NCBI RefSeq assembly: GCF_032884065.1
Contig: NC_088881.1
Location: 7,527,047 to 7,591,046 of the forward strand
Length of the DNA: 64,000 nucleotides
Direction: 5' to 3'
From: Artemia franciscana
Taxonomy: Eukaryota > Arthropoda > Branchiopoda > Anostraca > Artemiidae
The notes below the pieces were generated by a model. That model worked only from the letters and a program-made list of their open reading frames with translations, searched no databases and was not told where the DNA came from. The position numbers were made by a program, and so were the translations under genes. This document shows positions 21,721 through 34,126 of this stretch, piece by piece (positions within the stretch are counted from its first letter, which is position 1; each line of letters begins with the position of its first letter).

Positions 21721-22530
21721 TTGAGTACAATTCATTGTGTTTGTTGTTTGACTTTCGCATACCGGACGAAAGTCACGCTTAAAACAATAAATTTTGGTCC
21801 GTGGGATTTGATATTTATTTTGCTTAGTTTTTTTGTGCATTCCTTTTTTAGTGCTCTAGTCTATTTCTCTTGCTTAAGCTGTATTCTCTTGGGTTTTAGT
21901 TTATAATTAAGTTAGCTTTTGTTAATTAAGTAGAGTTCAAGGTTTGTTTTTAATATTTAGTATTTAATTTCTAGTAATGTTTAGTTTTAATGTGTAAAAT
22001 ATTAGGATTCAATGAAGTTTGGCCAATTGGATTTAATGTTAATTTTTGTTTAGATATTTTGTTATATAGTTTTTTTATTGTTTTATAGATAAGATGTATA
22101 TGAAAAACCCTTTAGCCTTTAGCAGCACATAATACAGCCTACAAACAAAACTCGAGGAAAAAAAATGTGAACTAAAAAAAAAAAAATAATTTTTATTAAC
22201 AAGTTCCAAATTTTGACCGAAAAACACCGACCATAATAAAATTCAATTCCTAAGAGTGAAAACAAACTGTCCCCTTAAGTGTCATTCCCTATGTTTAATC
22301 CCTAATCCACACCTAGGACAGAAGTAGGGGCCTTCAGCCAGCCTTCTAGCCTCTATTTTCTCAGGGGGAATTAACCAGCTTCTTAGATGATTCCTTTTTT
22401 CGGTTTCCAGTCTGTCTATGTTGTTTAAACTGTTTTCTTTCGGGTTTTAGTTCATAATTCAGGAGTAAAAGTTTTGAATTATATTGGGTTTTGGTTTTTT
22501 GATTAGTATTTGTGTTTTTGTGCCTAATGA
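21721..22530. repeat. D4 and R4 segments, copy 2
   Basis: This repeats 7435-8230, including CCCTATGTTTAATCCCTAA and ACCTAGGACAGAAGTAGGGG. At about 22528 it jumps to the sequence found at 9365, so the trinucleotide segment is missing from this copy. Confidence 0.75.
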
Positions 22531-22970
22531 CTAAAAGTCAAATAATGACTTTTCGATCATCTTCTTTATCATTTCCTGAATTTTCCAGATTAATATACAC
22601 AGTTATTCCTGTTTTGTACCCTTTTGACAATCCTTATATATAAACGTGTTTTGATTTGGTTCAGCACTCCCCTGAACATTCTCTGAAAGGCTCAACTGAA
22701 TACCCTTTGTCTGATTGTATTCCATACATGCATACTTTTCTCAGTAATAAAAAAAAAAAAAAATTTTCTAACTGAAAGTAATGAGCAAAATTAGAACTTA
22801 AACGAAAATAAATTATTGCATTTATGAAAGGGGCTGTCCTCTCCTCAACGCCCCACTCTTTAAGCCAAAGTTTGACTCTTTCAAACAACTCTTTCAAACT
22901 TTCAAACAACTTTATAAGACAATTAACAACTTAAGTGTAAAGAGGTTATATAAACTCTAAAGTTAAAGTA
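22531..22970. repeat. Spacer with one FB arm, copy 2
   Basis: This repeats 9365-9760 almost base for base (GGGGCTGTCCTCTCCTCAAC, then CTTAAGTGTAAAGAGG). The matching right arm is absent. Open frames here are one-arm artefacts. Confidence 0.65.
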
Positions 22971-23805
22971 AAGTTAGTTTATATTTAAGGGGTCAAAGTT
23001 TTTAATGTATTAGGTTTGAGTTTTATGTTTTTTTATGTGAGGTTCGAGTTCATATATGATGTTTAAACTATTGTTTGTGGGCTTATGGTTTCAAATTAAA
23101 TTTCGTTTTTAGTTTTGGCATTGGTGGTTTTTTCTTCTTTGTGTGTGTTGGCTTAAAGAGTTCATTTGTTAGATTTGTGTTTTTGCATTCACATTTTCTG
23201 TATTTCGGTTTAGTTTTTGTATTTAGATTTAATGTTTTGCTAGTATTTAAAGCTTATGTTTTCACATTAAGTTTCGTTTTAAATTTTTAGTATTGGAGCT
23301 TTTTGTTTTTTTGTGTATGGTGGTTAAAGTTTTCATTTGTTAGATTTCTGTTTTTGCTTTCACATTTTTGGTATTCCGATTTAGTTTTTGTATTTAGATT
23401 TAAAGTTTTGCTAGTCTATGGAGTTTTTCTAAAGCGTTTGAACTGTGAGTTTTGCATTTAACTTTCGGTATTAGGAAGTGTTTGTCATGTTTTAGTTTCT
23501 TTGATTGAGGCCTAGGACTCGGGTTTTCATATTTGAAGTTTAGTTTGTTTTCGTGGGGTGGGGACCATTGGGAGTAAGATGGGTATCTCATAAATCTGAT
23601 TCATGGTCATGGATTGTTAAAAAAAATGCTAGAAAGGAAAGAAAGGAAAAAATATAAACATGTTTGGGTTTGTTTTTGCATTTGGTTAAAGCTTGCATTT
23701 ATTACATTTTTGTTTTATGGGATGATAAGTTTTTAGATTTAGATTTTTAGTTTTTTTAGTGTTTGAAGTTCTTGTGTATAGTGTTTAAATTGTGTTTTTA
23801 GATAC
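22971..23805 (+). repeat. R3 repeat unit, copy 4
   Basis: Standard R3 landmarks are present, with an internal deletion at about 23477 relative to 10255-10395 (TTAGGAAGTG joins GTTTGTCATG). Confidence 0.75.
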
Positions 23806-24650
23806 TGGAACATTTCGATACAGTTTTTTGGTTGTCTTTAGGTTTCGATTAGCTTTTTTGGGGGGAAGGGGGATGGCTTAACCACATTCTTAGATATGGC
23901 TCACTTTTAGATATCGGAACATTTTTGGTTGTTTTTTGGTTTCATTTTTGTTTTGGGAAGTGTTTTAAACGCTAGTTATTTTTATGTTGTTTTATTTTAT
24001 AGGTAATGGAAAATTTTTAATAGATTTTTTAGCTGTTTCTAGGTTTTTTTTGGGGGGGGGGGTGGGAGAGGGGGAAGACTTAACCATTTTCTTAGATATG
24101 GTTTACTTTTAGACGCTACCTATTTTTATGTTTTTTTAGTTTTTAGGTATCGGAACATTTTGATAGATTTTTGTTTTTGTTTTTAGGTTTTATTTTTTTT
24201 TTTTTTTTGAAGGGAGAAGGCTTAATCAGTTTCTTATGTATGGTTTACTTTCAGACATCACCTATTTTTATATTTTTATTGTTTTGAGGCAATAGAACAT
24301 TTCCATAGATTTTTGTTTTTGTTTTTAGGTTTTAATTTTTTTTTGAAGGGAGAAGGCTTAACCAGTTTCTTATATATGGTTTACTTTCAGACATCACCTA
24401 TTTTTATGTTTTTATTATTTTGAGGCAATAGAACTTTTCCATAGATTTTTGTTTTTGTTTTTAGATTTTAATTTTTTTGGGGGGAAGGGGGAAGGCTTAA
24501 CCAGTTTTCTTAGATATGGTTTACTTTTACACGTTACCTAATTTTATGTTTTTTTTTTAGTTTTTAGGTATTGGTACATTTTGATAAATGTTTTTTTTTT
24601 GGAAGACATGGAGGGAGGAGGCTTTATCAGTTTTTTAGATACGGTTTGTT
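23806..24650 (+). repeat. SAT130 tandem array
   Basis: About six monomers. Two near-identical neighbours (24190-24310 and 24310-24430, both with GAAGGGAGAAGGCTTAA and TTTGAGGCAATAGAAC) show recent local duplication. A G-rich patch at 24052-24074 could form a quadruplex. Confidence 0.8.
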
Positions 24651-25169
24651 TTTTTGTGTTTGAGTTACAATTTTTCGTAGCTAATTCTTAGGTTTTTTAT
24701 TTAGGATTTTTTATTATTAATACTGATTATTTATTTAGTTACTTTTTATATGTGGAGTATAATTTTCGTATTTGATATTTGACTTTCGTATACGGGACGG
24801 ACATTTGTATTTTTGCCATTAATTTTAGGCCCATTGGATTTAACTTTTAAGTTTTTTGTTAAGATTTCAACACATTGGATTAATAATTCTTTTTGTAGGG
24901 TTTTAGTCTTCTTACGTTGTTTCAGCTGGTTTCTTGCGGGTTTTAGTTATGTTTAAGGGGTCCATGTTTTATAATGAATTTCTTTAATTCTAATTTAATT
25001 TCTAATTTCTTTAATTGGGGTTTGGACAATCTTCTTTTTACATCTGTTCTTTTATGATGGCGGTGGAGATGAGTATGTCATTACAATGGAGTCTAAGTTT
25101 TCTTGGGAAGTTTTTAATCCTTGGTGAATACACAATAGCTTCTAGTGGGAGGATATTAGGGGGTCAGGT
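24651..25169. repeat. Post-array spacer and shortened R3 extension
   Basis: This has TCGTATACGGGACGGACATT as at 14780, then jumps at about 25000 to AATTTCTTTAATTGGGGTTT and CATTACAATGGAGTCTAAGT. Most of an R3 unit present at 32775-33190 is missing here. Confidence 0.6.
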
Positions 25170-25655
25170 CTAATGGTAAGTGGTGGAGGGGCTACCGATG
25201 CACAACAAACACATGGTGGCCCTGTTCTTACAATTCTCACTGCCCAATTGGCAGTGCATTCAGCAGATAATGAATCAAATATACGCTCTTTTCTCATTTA
25301 TATAAACACGCATCCGTGATCATTCTTTTGGCAAAAAATGAAAAATCCACATGAAACTTTTAAAGTAGAGTTCTCTGATACGCTGAATCTGTGATTTTCA
25401 TTTAGATTCTGTGAATTTACGGGGCTGTTTTTCCCGTTTTTTAAACATAAGGCAAATTTTCTAAGGTTCGTAACTTTTGACGTGCAAGACTAAGCTTGAT
25501 GAGACTTATATATTTGAAATCAGCATAAAAATACAATTCTTTTCTTTTGATTTATCTATTGGTATCAAATTTTCGTTTTTTTTGGAATTTCGGTTGCTGT
25601 TGAGCCACTTCTGTTGTCACTTCTTACTAACATTTCATTACCACGAACTGTTTGA
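25170..25655 (+). repeat. R1d repeat, forward
   Basis: Same as 16113-16618, but the part around TTTTTGGAGATATGAGCTTG is deleted at about 25351. The terminal palindrome is mutated (AACATTTCATTACCACGAAC). Confidence 0.75.
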
Positions 25656-25894
25656 TTCTTTTAAGTTATTATATAGAAAAAACAAGTTTTTTGAAATGAA
25701 AGTAAGGAGTGACATTAAAACTTAAAACGAACAGAAATTACTCCGTATATGAAAGGGGCTTTTCCTCCTCGACACCCCACTCCTTACGCTAAAGTTTTTT
25801 ATTGTTTTAAAAAGTAGCGTTGCGAGAAAGAATCAAACTTTAGCGTAAGGAGCGGGGTGCTGCGGAGGAAAAGCCCCTTAAATATGTCCATAAA
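25656..25894. repeat. FB element, truncated on its right
   Basis: The arms 25751-25794 and 25837-25880 (GGGGCTTTTCCTCCTCGACA with its complement TGCGGAGGAAAAGCCCC) pair well. The left outer arm (AAGTAAGGAGTGACATTAAA) has no partner because the element stops at 25880, where the 10.4-kb-spaced duplication begins. Confidence 0.75.
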
Positions 25895-26059
25895 TATTTT
25901 TATGGATGTCGTAATTGTTTCTGGGTTTTCATTATTTTTCGGTTTTTCTTCTTTTTTTATGGTTGAGGGGATCTAAGCGGTTTCTTAAATGCGGTTTAAA
26001 TTTAAATATAAATTATAATTTTAAATTTAATTTTAATTTTTAATTTTATAGAGCTTGTG

Positions 26060-26640
26060 TATTTTTTAGGTATTGGAACGTTTTTAGTGAATTTTATTTA
26101 TTGTTTTAGGTTTTTTAGTTCTTTTTTTTTTTGGGGGGGGGGGGTTAACCAGTTTCTTAGATTTGGTTTACTCTTAAACGCTATTTATTTTTATATTGTT
26201 TTATTTTTTAGGCAGTGGAATATTTTTAATGTGTTTTTTTATTGTTTTTAGGTTTTAATTTATTTTTTTTTGGGAAGGGGGGAACGCTTAACCAGTCTCT
26301 TAGCTTTGTTTTAATTTTAGATGTTACCTATTTTTATATTTTTTTTTCTAGTTTTTAGGTATTGAAACATTTCGATATATTTTTTTTTCTGGTTGTTTTT
26401 TGGTTATAATTTTTTTGGGGAAGGTGGAAAGCTTAACCAGATTTTTAGATCTGGTTTACTTTGAGACGTCACCTATTTTTTTTTTTTTTTTAGTTTTTAG
26501 GTATTGGAACATTTCTATAGATTTTCGTTTTGTTTTTAGGTTTTAACTTTTTTTTGAGAAGGGGAAAGGCTTAACCAGTTTCTTAGATATGGTTTACTTT
26601 TAGACTTCACCTATTATTATGTTTTCATTGTTTTTATTGG
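26060..26640 (+). repeat. SAT130 tandem array in D1 left
   Basis: About four to five monomers, starting with TTTTTTAGGTATTGGAACGT and ending in an abrupt switch to the trinucleotide segment at GGGCGTGTTATGGTTCAG. A G-run of about 12 is at 26137. Confidence 0.8.
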
Positions 26641-27115
26641 GCGTGTTATGGTTCAGTTCATATCCCCCTTCAAAATTTCATTAAAGTTTCACCTTCATGC
26701 CCTTAGGAATAGTTGTAGTACTAGTCACAGTAGTAGTAGTGATAATACCAGTATTACCAGTTATAATACATCCATGATCTTTCTTCTGACACGTAACTTT
26801 CATCTGGCTACTACCAGTAATAAAATGTAATAGCGGCATTACTACTAGCAGCAGTAGTATTAACCAATTGGTCAATTGAAAATCCCTCCCATCAAGTCCT
26901 GAAAGTTTGAATTTAATACAATTAGCCATTGCTATGACTTTGCTGATATGTCCTTTTGATAACTTGCATGTTCAAATACTTCTTGAAATTTTCATCTCAA
27001 TGCTCGTAGCCCTGCAAGTTGCAATTGAAGTTGCAATTGAAGTAGCGGCAGCAATAGTAAATGTAGCAGTAACAGCAGCATTAACAGTAGCGTGCACATA
27101 TTTCCTTTTGGTATG
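26641..27115. repeat. Trinucleotide segment in D1 left
   Basis: CAGTAGTAGTAGTGATAATA and the rest as at 8760-9190. The minus-strand frame that is open over 135 codons in the D1 right copy is cut here by TGA (AGTATTTGAACATGC). Confidence 0.7.
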
Positions 27116-27514
27116 ATGATCTTCCGCTTTTACCTATTCTCTGAAAGTTTCAACTTAATACCTGAATCAATTCTTAAGATATGCTATTTTTACAATGTGC
27201 ATGCACATAGCGTCTGTTGATTTAGTTCAAATTCCCCTTAATAATGTAAATTGAGTAGGGTAGTAATAGTAGGGATGGTAGTTGTAATAACATCGATAGC
27301 CTGAAAATAGTGACTTTTCAATCATCTTCTTTATCATTTCCTGAATTTTCCAGATTAATATACACAGTTATTCCTGTTTTGTACCCTTTTGACAATCCTT
27401 ATATATAAACGTGTTTTGATTTGGTTCAGCACTCCCCTGAACATTCTCTGAAAGGCTCAACTGAATACCCTTTGTCTTATTGTAGTCCATACATGTATAC
27501 TTTTCTCAGTAATT

Positions 27515-27925
27515 AAAAAATAAACAAGTTTTTCTAACTGAAAGTAATGAGCGAAATTAGAGCTTAAACGAAAATTAATTATTCCGTTTATGAAAGGGGC
27601 TGTCCTCTCCTCAACGCCCCACTCTTTACGCCAAAGTTTGACTCTTTCAAACAACTCTACTTTATAAGACAATTAAAAACTTAAGCGTAAAGAGTAGGGC
27701 GTTGAGGATTCTGTCCCAATTCTTTAAGAACTGTTTGTTCTCCAAAACACTGTTTGTTTAATTAGAATAATAACAAGTTTTTTTTAAGTACTCGAAAATA
27801 TTCGAATCAAGAATTAGGTGTTGAGGAGGAGCAACCTCCCTCATATATGTAAAAATTTCTGATAGTTTTAAGTATTAATGTTGCTCCTTATTTTGAGTTG
27901 AAAAAACTTGTTATTTTCATTTAAT
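27515..27925. repeat. Diverged FB element
   Basis: Left arm: AACTGAAAGTAATGAGCGAA through CTCTTTACGCCAAAG. An inner mirror, TTAAGCGTAAAGAGTAGGGC, and a further right arm, GAGGAGCAACCTCCCTCATA to ACTTGTTATTTTCATTTAAT, follow. It looks like two FB halves fused. Duplicate at 37915-38325. Confidence 0.65.
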
Positions 27926-28766
27926 AATATATTGGATTGAACATTTCTTTTGTTGGGCTCTAGTCTGTTTATGTTGTTTTAGCTGTTTTCTCTAGGTTTT
28001 TAGTTTATATTTAAGGGATCAAAATTTTCAATGTATTGGGTTTGAGTTTTATGCTTTTTATGTGAGGTTCGAGTTCATGTATGATGTTTAAACTATTGTT
28101 TGTGGGCTTATGGTTTCACATTAAATTTCGTTTTTAGTTTTGGTATTAGTGGTTTTTGCTTCTTTGTGTGTGTTCATTTGTTAGATTTGTGTTTTTGCAT
28201 TCACATTTTTTTGTATTTCGGTTTAGTTTTTGAATTTAGATATAATGTTGTACTAGTATTTAAAGTTTCGTCTCTAGGGTCTGAATTGTGTGCTTTGCGT
28301 TTAACTTTCAGTTTTAGGAGGTATTCGATTGTGTGCGATATTTTTTTGATTTTGTATGTTTAAATATAAAATTATTTGTATGTTTATGATTTTTATGTTT
28401 TTAATTTTTTATGTATTTTTAATTTGTATTTATTTAATTTTAATTTAATTTTTATTTAATTTTTATGTATTTAATATGTTTATGATTTTTATGCATTTAA
28501 ATGTTTATGATTTTGTATGTTTTAATTTAAATTTTAAAATAGCCATTTTCTCCAGCATAGTTGAAAGATCGATGATATATGACTTTGGAAGTATCATGGC
28601 CCCCCTCAAACCCCATGGGGAAAGGTCTTTAAGTTACAAAATTCGTCAATTGTTTACATATAGTATTTTTCTTTATTTTGAAGTATGCCTACATTTTTCG
28701 GTGGAGGTTTTACTGTAGAGGTTTTAAGCTCCTATTTGAAAAAAATGTGGAATTTGTATTTTTCAA

Positions 28767-29936
28767 ACAGTTCGTGGTACCGAACTGTAAGTAAGGAGTG
28801 ACTCGGCTTAATAGGAACTGAGACTCTAAAAATGAAGTTTTGGTTCCAGTAGATATTTAAAAAGACTCGAATCCTTATGCTGATTTTAAATATGTAAATT
28901 TCATTAAGTTTAGTCTTACCCAACAAAGGTCGGAAGTCTGAAAAAATTTGCTTGATTTTTAAAAACGCGCGAATACTCCTTTAATAGACATATAATCTTA
29001 ATGAAAATCACTCCATCAGACTCAGCCTATCAGAGAACCCTATTTTAGTGGTTTTAAGCTCTTATCTGAAAAAAATGTGGAATTTGTATTTTGTATTTTA
29101 AGAAAGGTTGCAAGTCTGAGAAAATTTGCCTGGTTTTTAAATATGAGGGGATACCCCTTTAAAAGACATATAATGATTAATGAAAATCACACCGTCAAAT
29201 TCAGCGTATCAGAGAACCCTATTATAGATGTTTCAAGCTAAATGTGGAATTTTGTATTGTTTGCCAGAAGAAAGATCACGGATGCGTTTTTATTTGTATC
29301 TATTTTTCCCTACGGGTGATCGTATTGACCCAGCGGTCCTAGAATATTGTGAGAGGGCTCATTCAAATGAAAATTAAAAGTTCTAATAATATTTTTAAGT
29401 GACCAAAAATTGGAGGGCAATTAGGGCTCCACTTATGCCCCTTTTGTTTCTCAAAATGGTCAAATCAAAATTTTGAAATAGCCATTTTGTTCAGCATAGT
29501 TGAAAGATCGATGATATATGTCTTTGGAGATATCATGAACCCCCTCAAACCCCGTTGGGAAAGTCTTTAAGTTGCAAAATTTTTCAATTGTTTACGTATA
29601 GCATTTTTTTTTTTATTTGGAAGTATGCCTACATTTTTCGGGGGTACGGGAGTTTCTGCAGATGGATTTTCCACACGAGGATAATTTTTCATGGGGAGGG
29701 TAGATCTCAGGTGGTAAATTTTTCCGAAGAAATTTTTCACTAGGAGAACTTGCCAGAATTCCTATACGAAATTCCTCTTATGGATTGCTTTCTCATTCCC
29801 GATTCAATTTTGCAAGAGGAGATGTTAAGTATATTTTTCCGGGTTAAATTTTCTCAAGGATTGAATTATCTAGAGAATAAATCGGTGGGGAGGAGGTATT
29901 TATCCATTGTAGTGTAGCCAAATTTCCTGGTATCAA
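28767..29936 (-). repeat. R1 repeat (reverse), with internal rearrangement
   Basis: This starts with the terminal palindrome (ACAGTTCGTGGTACCGAACTGT region, 28767-28788). The body segments are repeated (TTTTAAGCTCCTATCTGAAA-like words at 28725 and 29050), then it runs on to GGAGAACTTGCCAGAATTCC. The next R1 palindrome follows directly. Confidence 0.7.
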
Positions 29937-30980
29937 ACAGTTCGTGGTAACGAACTGTAGTAAAGGAGCGACCCGACTCTATAGTAAACGAAACTAAAAA
30001 ACAGAATTTTGATGCTAAAAAATATATCAAAAGAATCGTATTTTCATGCTGATTTTAAACATATAAATATTCATCAAATTTAGTCTTTGTCATCAAAAGT
30101 TACGAGCCTGAGAAAATTTGCTTTATTTTGGTAAATAGGGGGAAACACCCCCTAAAGGTCATAGAATCTTAACGAAAATCACACCATCGCATTCAACGTT
30201 TCAGAGAACCCTACAGCAAAAATTTGAAGCTCCTATCTACAAAAATGTGGGATTTCGTATTTTTTGCCAGAAGACAGATCACGGGTGCGTGTTAATTTTT
30301 TTTGTTTTTTTTTGTTTTTTCTTTTTCCCAGGGGTCATCGTATCGACCAAGTGGTCCTAGATTGTCGCAAGAGGGCTCATTCTAACGAAAATTAAAAGTT
30401 CTAGTGCCCTTTTTCAGTGACCAAAAATATTGGAGGGCACCTAGGCCCCCTCCCACGCTCTTTTTTCCAAAAGTCAATGGATCAAAATTTTGAGATAGCC
30501 ATTTTATTTTGCATAGTCGAAAACCATTATAACCATGTCTTTGGGGGTGAATTACACCCCCACAGTTGCTGGGGGAGGGGCTGCAAGTTACAAAGTTTGA
30601 TCAGTGTTTACATACAGTAATTGTTATTGGGAACTGTACAATTGTTTTCAGGGGGATTTTGTTGGTTTGGGAGTGGGGTTGAGGTGAGGGAGCTATGTGG
30701 GAGGAACTTTTCTTGGAGGAATATATCATGGGGGAAGAAAAATTCAATGAAAAGGGCGCGGGATTTTCTAGCATTGCTGTAAAACAAACAATGAAAAAAT
30801 AAACATGAAAAAGTTTTTTTCGATTGAAACTAATGAGTAGCATTAAAACTTAAAACGAACAGAGATTATTACGCATATGAGGGGTTCTAAAAATGATTTA
30901 GCATAAAGAGCGAGGTATTTAAGAGGAGATAAATACCTCGTTCTTTATGCTAAAGTACTTTTAGTAATTTCAATTTTTTA
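29937..30980 (-). repeat. R1 repeat (reverse) with small FB hairpin
   Basis: This begins at the palindrome at 29937-29958 and runs through GGGGTCATCGTATCGACC and AACTTTTCTTGGAGGAATA to a compact hairpin. Its arms 30898-30921 and 30931-30954 share GCATAAAGAGCGAGGTATTT and its complement. The counterpart in D1 right continues further into the full composite. Confidence 0.75.
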
Positions 30981-31561
30981 GTAATTTATGTTTTTACATT
31001 AAGTTTCATTTTAAATTTTTATTATTGGAGGTTTTTGTTTTTTGTGTGTTGTGGTTAAAGTTTTCATTTGTTAGATTTCTGTTTTTGCATTCACATTTTT
31101 GGTATATCGATTTAGTTTTTGTATTTGCGTTGGTTTTAAGATATTGTGTGTTAAATTTTTTCTGTTATGAATTAAAATTTTCATCTGTTGTCAATTTTTG
31201 CACTTAGATTTAGTTTTGTTGTGGCTAGGGCCATATAGTGTTTGTCATGTTTTAGTTTCCTTGATTGAGGACTAGGACTCGGGTTTTTATATCTAAAGTT
31301 TAGTTTGTTTTCGTGGGGTGGGGACCATTAGGGGTAAGATGGGTATCTCATAATTTTGATCCATGGTCAAGGATTGTTAAAAAAATTGCTAGAAAGGAAA
31401 GAAAGGAAAAAATATAAACATGTTTTGGGTTTGTTTTTGCATTTGGTTAAAGCTTGCATTAATTACATTTTTGTTTTATGGGATGATAAGCTTTTAGATT
31501 TAGATTTTTAGTTTTTTTAGTGTTTGAAGTTCTTGTGTATAGTGTTTAAATTGTGTTTTAG
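30981..31561 (+). repeat. R3 repeat unit, copy 5
   Basis: This begins abruptly after the D1 edge with TTTTTACATTAAGTTTCATT and has an internal deletion (TTTGTATTTGCGTTGGTTTT). It contains GATGGGTATCTCATAATTTT and leads into SAT130. Confidence 0.75.
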
Positions 31562-32455
31562 ATACTGGAACATTTCGATACAGTTTTTTGGTTGTCTTTA
31601 GGTTTTGATTAGCTTATTTGGGGGGGGGGAAGGGGGATGGCTTAACCAGTTTCTTAGATATGGCTCACTTTTAGATATCGGAACATTTTTGGGTTCTTTT
31701 TTGGTTTTATTTTTGTTTTGGGAAGGGGGAAGGCTTAACCAGTTTCTTAGATATGGTTTACTTTTAAACGCTAGTTATTTTTATGTTGTTTTATTTTATA
31801 GGTAATGGAAAATTTTTAATAGATTTTTTAGCTGTTTCTAGGTTTTATTTTTTTTTGGGGGGGGAGAGGGGGAAGACAACCATTTTCATAGATATGGTTT
31901 ACTATTAGACGCTACCTATTTTTATGTTTTTTTAGTTTTTAGGTATTGGAACATTTTGATAGATTTTTGTTTTTGTTTTTAGGTTTTAATTTTTTTTTTG
32001 AAGGGAGAAGGCTTAATCAGTTTCTTATATATGGTTTACTTTCAGACATCACCTATTTTTATATTTTTATTGTTTTGAGGCAATAGAACATTTCATAGAT
32101 TTTTGTTTTTTTTTTAGGTTATAATTTTTTTTTTGAAGGGAGAAGGCTTAACCAGTTTCTTATATATGGTTTACTTTCAGACATCACCTATTTTTATGTT
32201 TTTATTGTTTTGAGGCAATAGAACATTTCCATAGATTTTTGTTTTTGTTTTTAGATTTTATTTTTTTTGGGGGGAAGGGGGAAGGGATAACCAGTTTTCT
32301 TAGATAAGGTTTACTTTTACACGTTACCTAATTTTATGTTGTTTTTTTTAGTTTTTAGGTATTGGTACATTTTGATAGATGGTTTTTGTTTTTTTTTTTG
32401 GAAGACATGGAGGGAGGAGGCTTTATCAGTTTTTTAGATACGGTTTGTTTTTTTT
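31562..32455 (+). repeat. SAT130 tandem array
   Basis: About six to seven monomers in the same order as 23806-24650, including the pair with TTTGAGGCAATAGAACATTT. It differs mainly in lengths of T and G runs. Confidence 0.8.
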
Positions 32456-33364
32456 TGTGTTTGAGTTACAATTTTTCGTAGCTAATTCTTAGGTTTTTTA
32501 TTTAGTATTTTTTATTTAGGACTTTTATTATTAATACTGATTATTTATTTAGTTACTTTTTATATGTGGAGTATAATTTTCGTATTTGATATTTGACTTT
32601 CGTATACGGGACGGACATTTGTATTTGTGCCATTAATTTTAGGCCCATTGGATTTAACTTTTAAGTTTTTTGTTAAGATTTCAACACATTGGATTAATAA
32701 TTCTTTTTGTAGGGTTTTAGTCTTCTTATGTTGTTTTAGCTGGTTTCTTGCGGGTTTTAGTTATGTTTAAGGGTTTTTATATATGAAGTTTATTCTGTTT
32801 TCGTGGCGTGGGGACCTTTGGGAGTAAGATGGGTATCTCAAAATTTTGATTCATGGTTATGGATTATTAAAAAAATTCTAGAAAGAAAAGAAAGGAAAAA
32901 ACATAAACGTGTTTTGGGTTTGTTTTTGCATTTGGTTAAAGCTTGCATTTATTCTATTTTTGATTTATGGGATGCTAAGTTTTTAAATTTAGATTTTTAG
33001 TTTTTTTAGTATTTGAAGTTCTTGTGTATAGTGTTTAAATTGTGTTTTACATTTAAATTTCTATACTAGAAAGGTTTTGTTTGTTTATATTTGTTTTGAG
33101 CTTTTGTATATGGCTTAACTTTTTATTGTAATGGGCTGAAATTTTTATATGGAAGTAATGGGTTTTGGAGTGTAGAATTTTTTTTTCAAAATCTGGTTCT
33201 AATTTCTTTAATTGGGGTTTGGAAAATCTTCTTTTTACATCTGTTCTTTTATGATGATGGTGGAGATGAGTATGTCATTACAATGGAGTCTAAGTTTTCT
33301 TGGGAAGTTTTTAATCCTTGGTGAATACACAATAGCTTCTAGTGGGAGGATATATGGGGGTCGG
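32456..33364 (+). repeat. Post-array spacer and R3 3' part with extension
   Basis: This has TCGTATACGGGACGGACATT, then at 32772 joins GGGTTTTTATATATGAAGTT of R3 and proceeds through GATGGGTATCTCAAAATTTT, TTTCTATACTAGAAAGGTTT and CATTACAATGGAGTCTAAGT. It parallels 52135-53155, which keeps about 170 bases missing here. Confidence 0.7.
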
Positions 33365-33868
33365 GTCTAATGGTAAGAGGTGGAGGGGCTACCGATGCAC
33401 AACAATCACATGGTGGCCCTGTTCTCACAATTCTCACTGCCCAATTGGCAGTGCATTCAGCAGATAATGAATCAAATATACGCTCTTTTCTCATTTATAT
33501 AAACACGCATCCGTGATCATTCTTTTGGCAAAAAATGAAAAATCCACATTTTTGGAGATATGAGCTTGAAACTTTTAAAGTAGAGTTCTCTGATACGCTG
33601 AATCTGTGATTTTCATTTAGATTCTGTGAATTTACGGGGCTGTTTTTCCCGTTTTTTAAACATAAGGCAAATTTTCTCAGGTTCGTAACTTTTGACGAGC
33701 AAGACTAAGCTTGATGAGACTTATATATTTGAAATCAGCATAAAAATACAATTCTTTTCTTTTGATTTATCTATTGATATCAAATTTTCGTTTTTTTGGA
33801 GTTTCGGTTGCTGTTGAGCCACTTCTGTTGTCACTTCTTACTAACAGTTCATTACCACGAACTGTTTG
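33365..33868 (+). repeat. R1d repeat, forward
   Basis: A complete copy from GGTGGAGGGGCTACCGATGC to the palindrome AACAGTTCATTACCACGAAC at 33844-33868. Confidence 0.75.
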
Positions 33869-33935
33869 ATTCTTTTAGGTTATTATATAGAAAAAACAAG
33901 TTTTTTGAAATGAAAGTAAGGAGTGACATTAAAAC

Positions 33936-34126
33936 TTAAAACGAACAGAAATTACTCCGTATATGAAAGGGGCTTTTCCTCCTCGACACCCCACTCCTTA
34001 CGCTAAAGTTTTTTATTTTCTTAAAAAGTAGCGTTGCGAGAAAGAATCAAACTTTAGCGGAAGGAGCGGGGTGCTGAGGAGGAAAAGCCCCTTACATATA
34101 CGGAGTAATTTCTGTTCGTTTTAAGC
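33936..34126. repeat. FB element, first of a tandem pair
   Basis: The arms hold AATTACTCCGTATATGAAAG, GGGGCTTTTCCTCCTCGACA and CTCCTTACGCTAAAG with the mirror image to 34126. The right arm ends at TTTTAAG and is joined to GCTGTTGAGCCACTTCTGTT, a repeat of 33810. Confidence 0.8.

Larger units (their letters stand above)
25895..30980. repeat. Segmental duplication D1, left copy
   Basis: This 5.1-kb block matches 36315-41375 nearly base for base, at an offset that drifts from about 10420 to 10380. It contains, in order: a SAT130 array (26060-26640), a trinucleotide segment (26640-27115), a spacer, a diverged FB (27515-27925), an R3 piece (27930-28370), TTTATGATTTTTATG runs, and four R1 pieces. 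The left edge coincides with the end of an FB hairpin. Confidence 0.85.
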
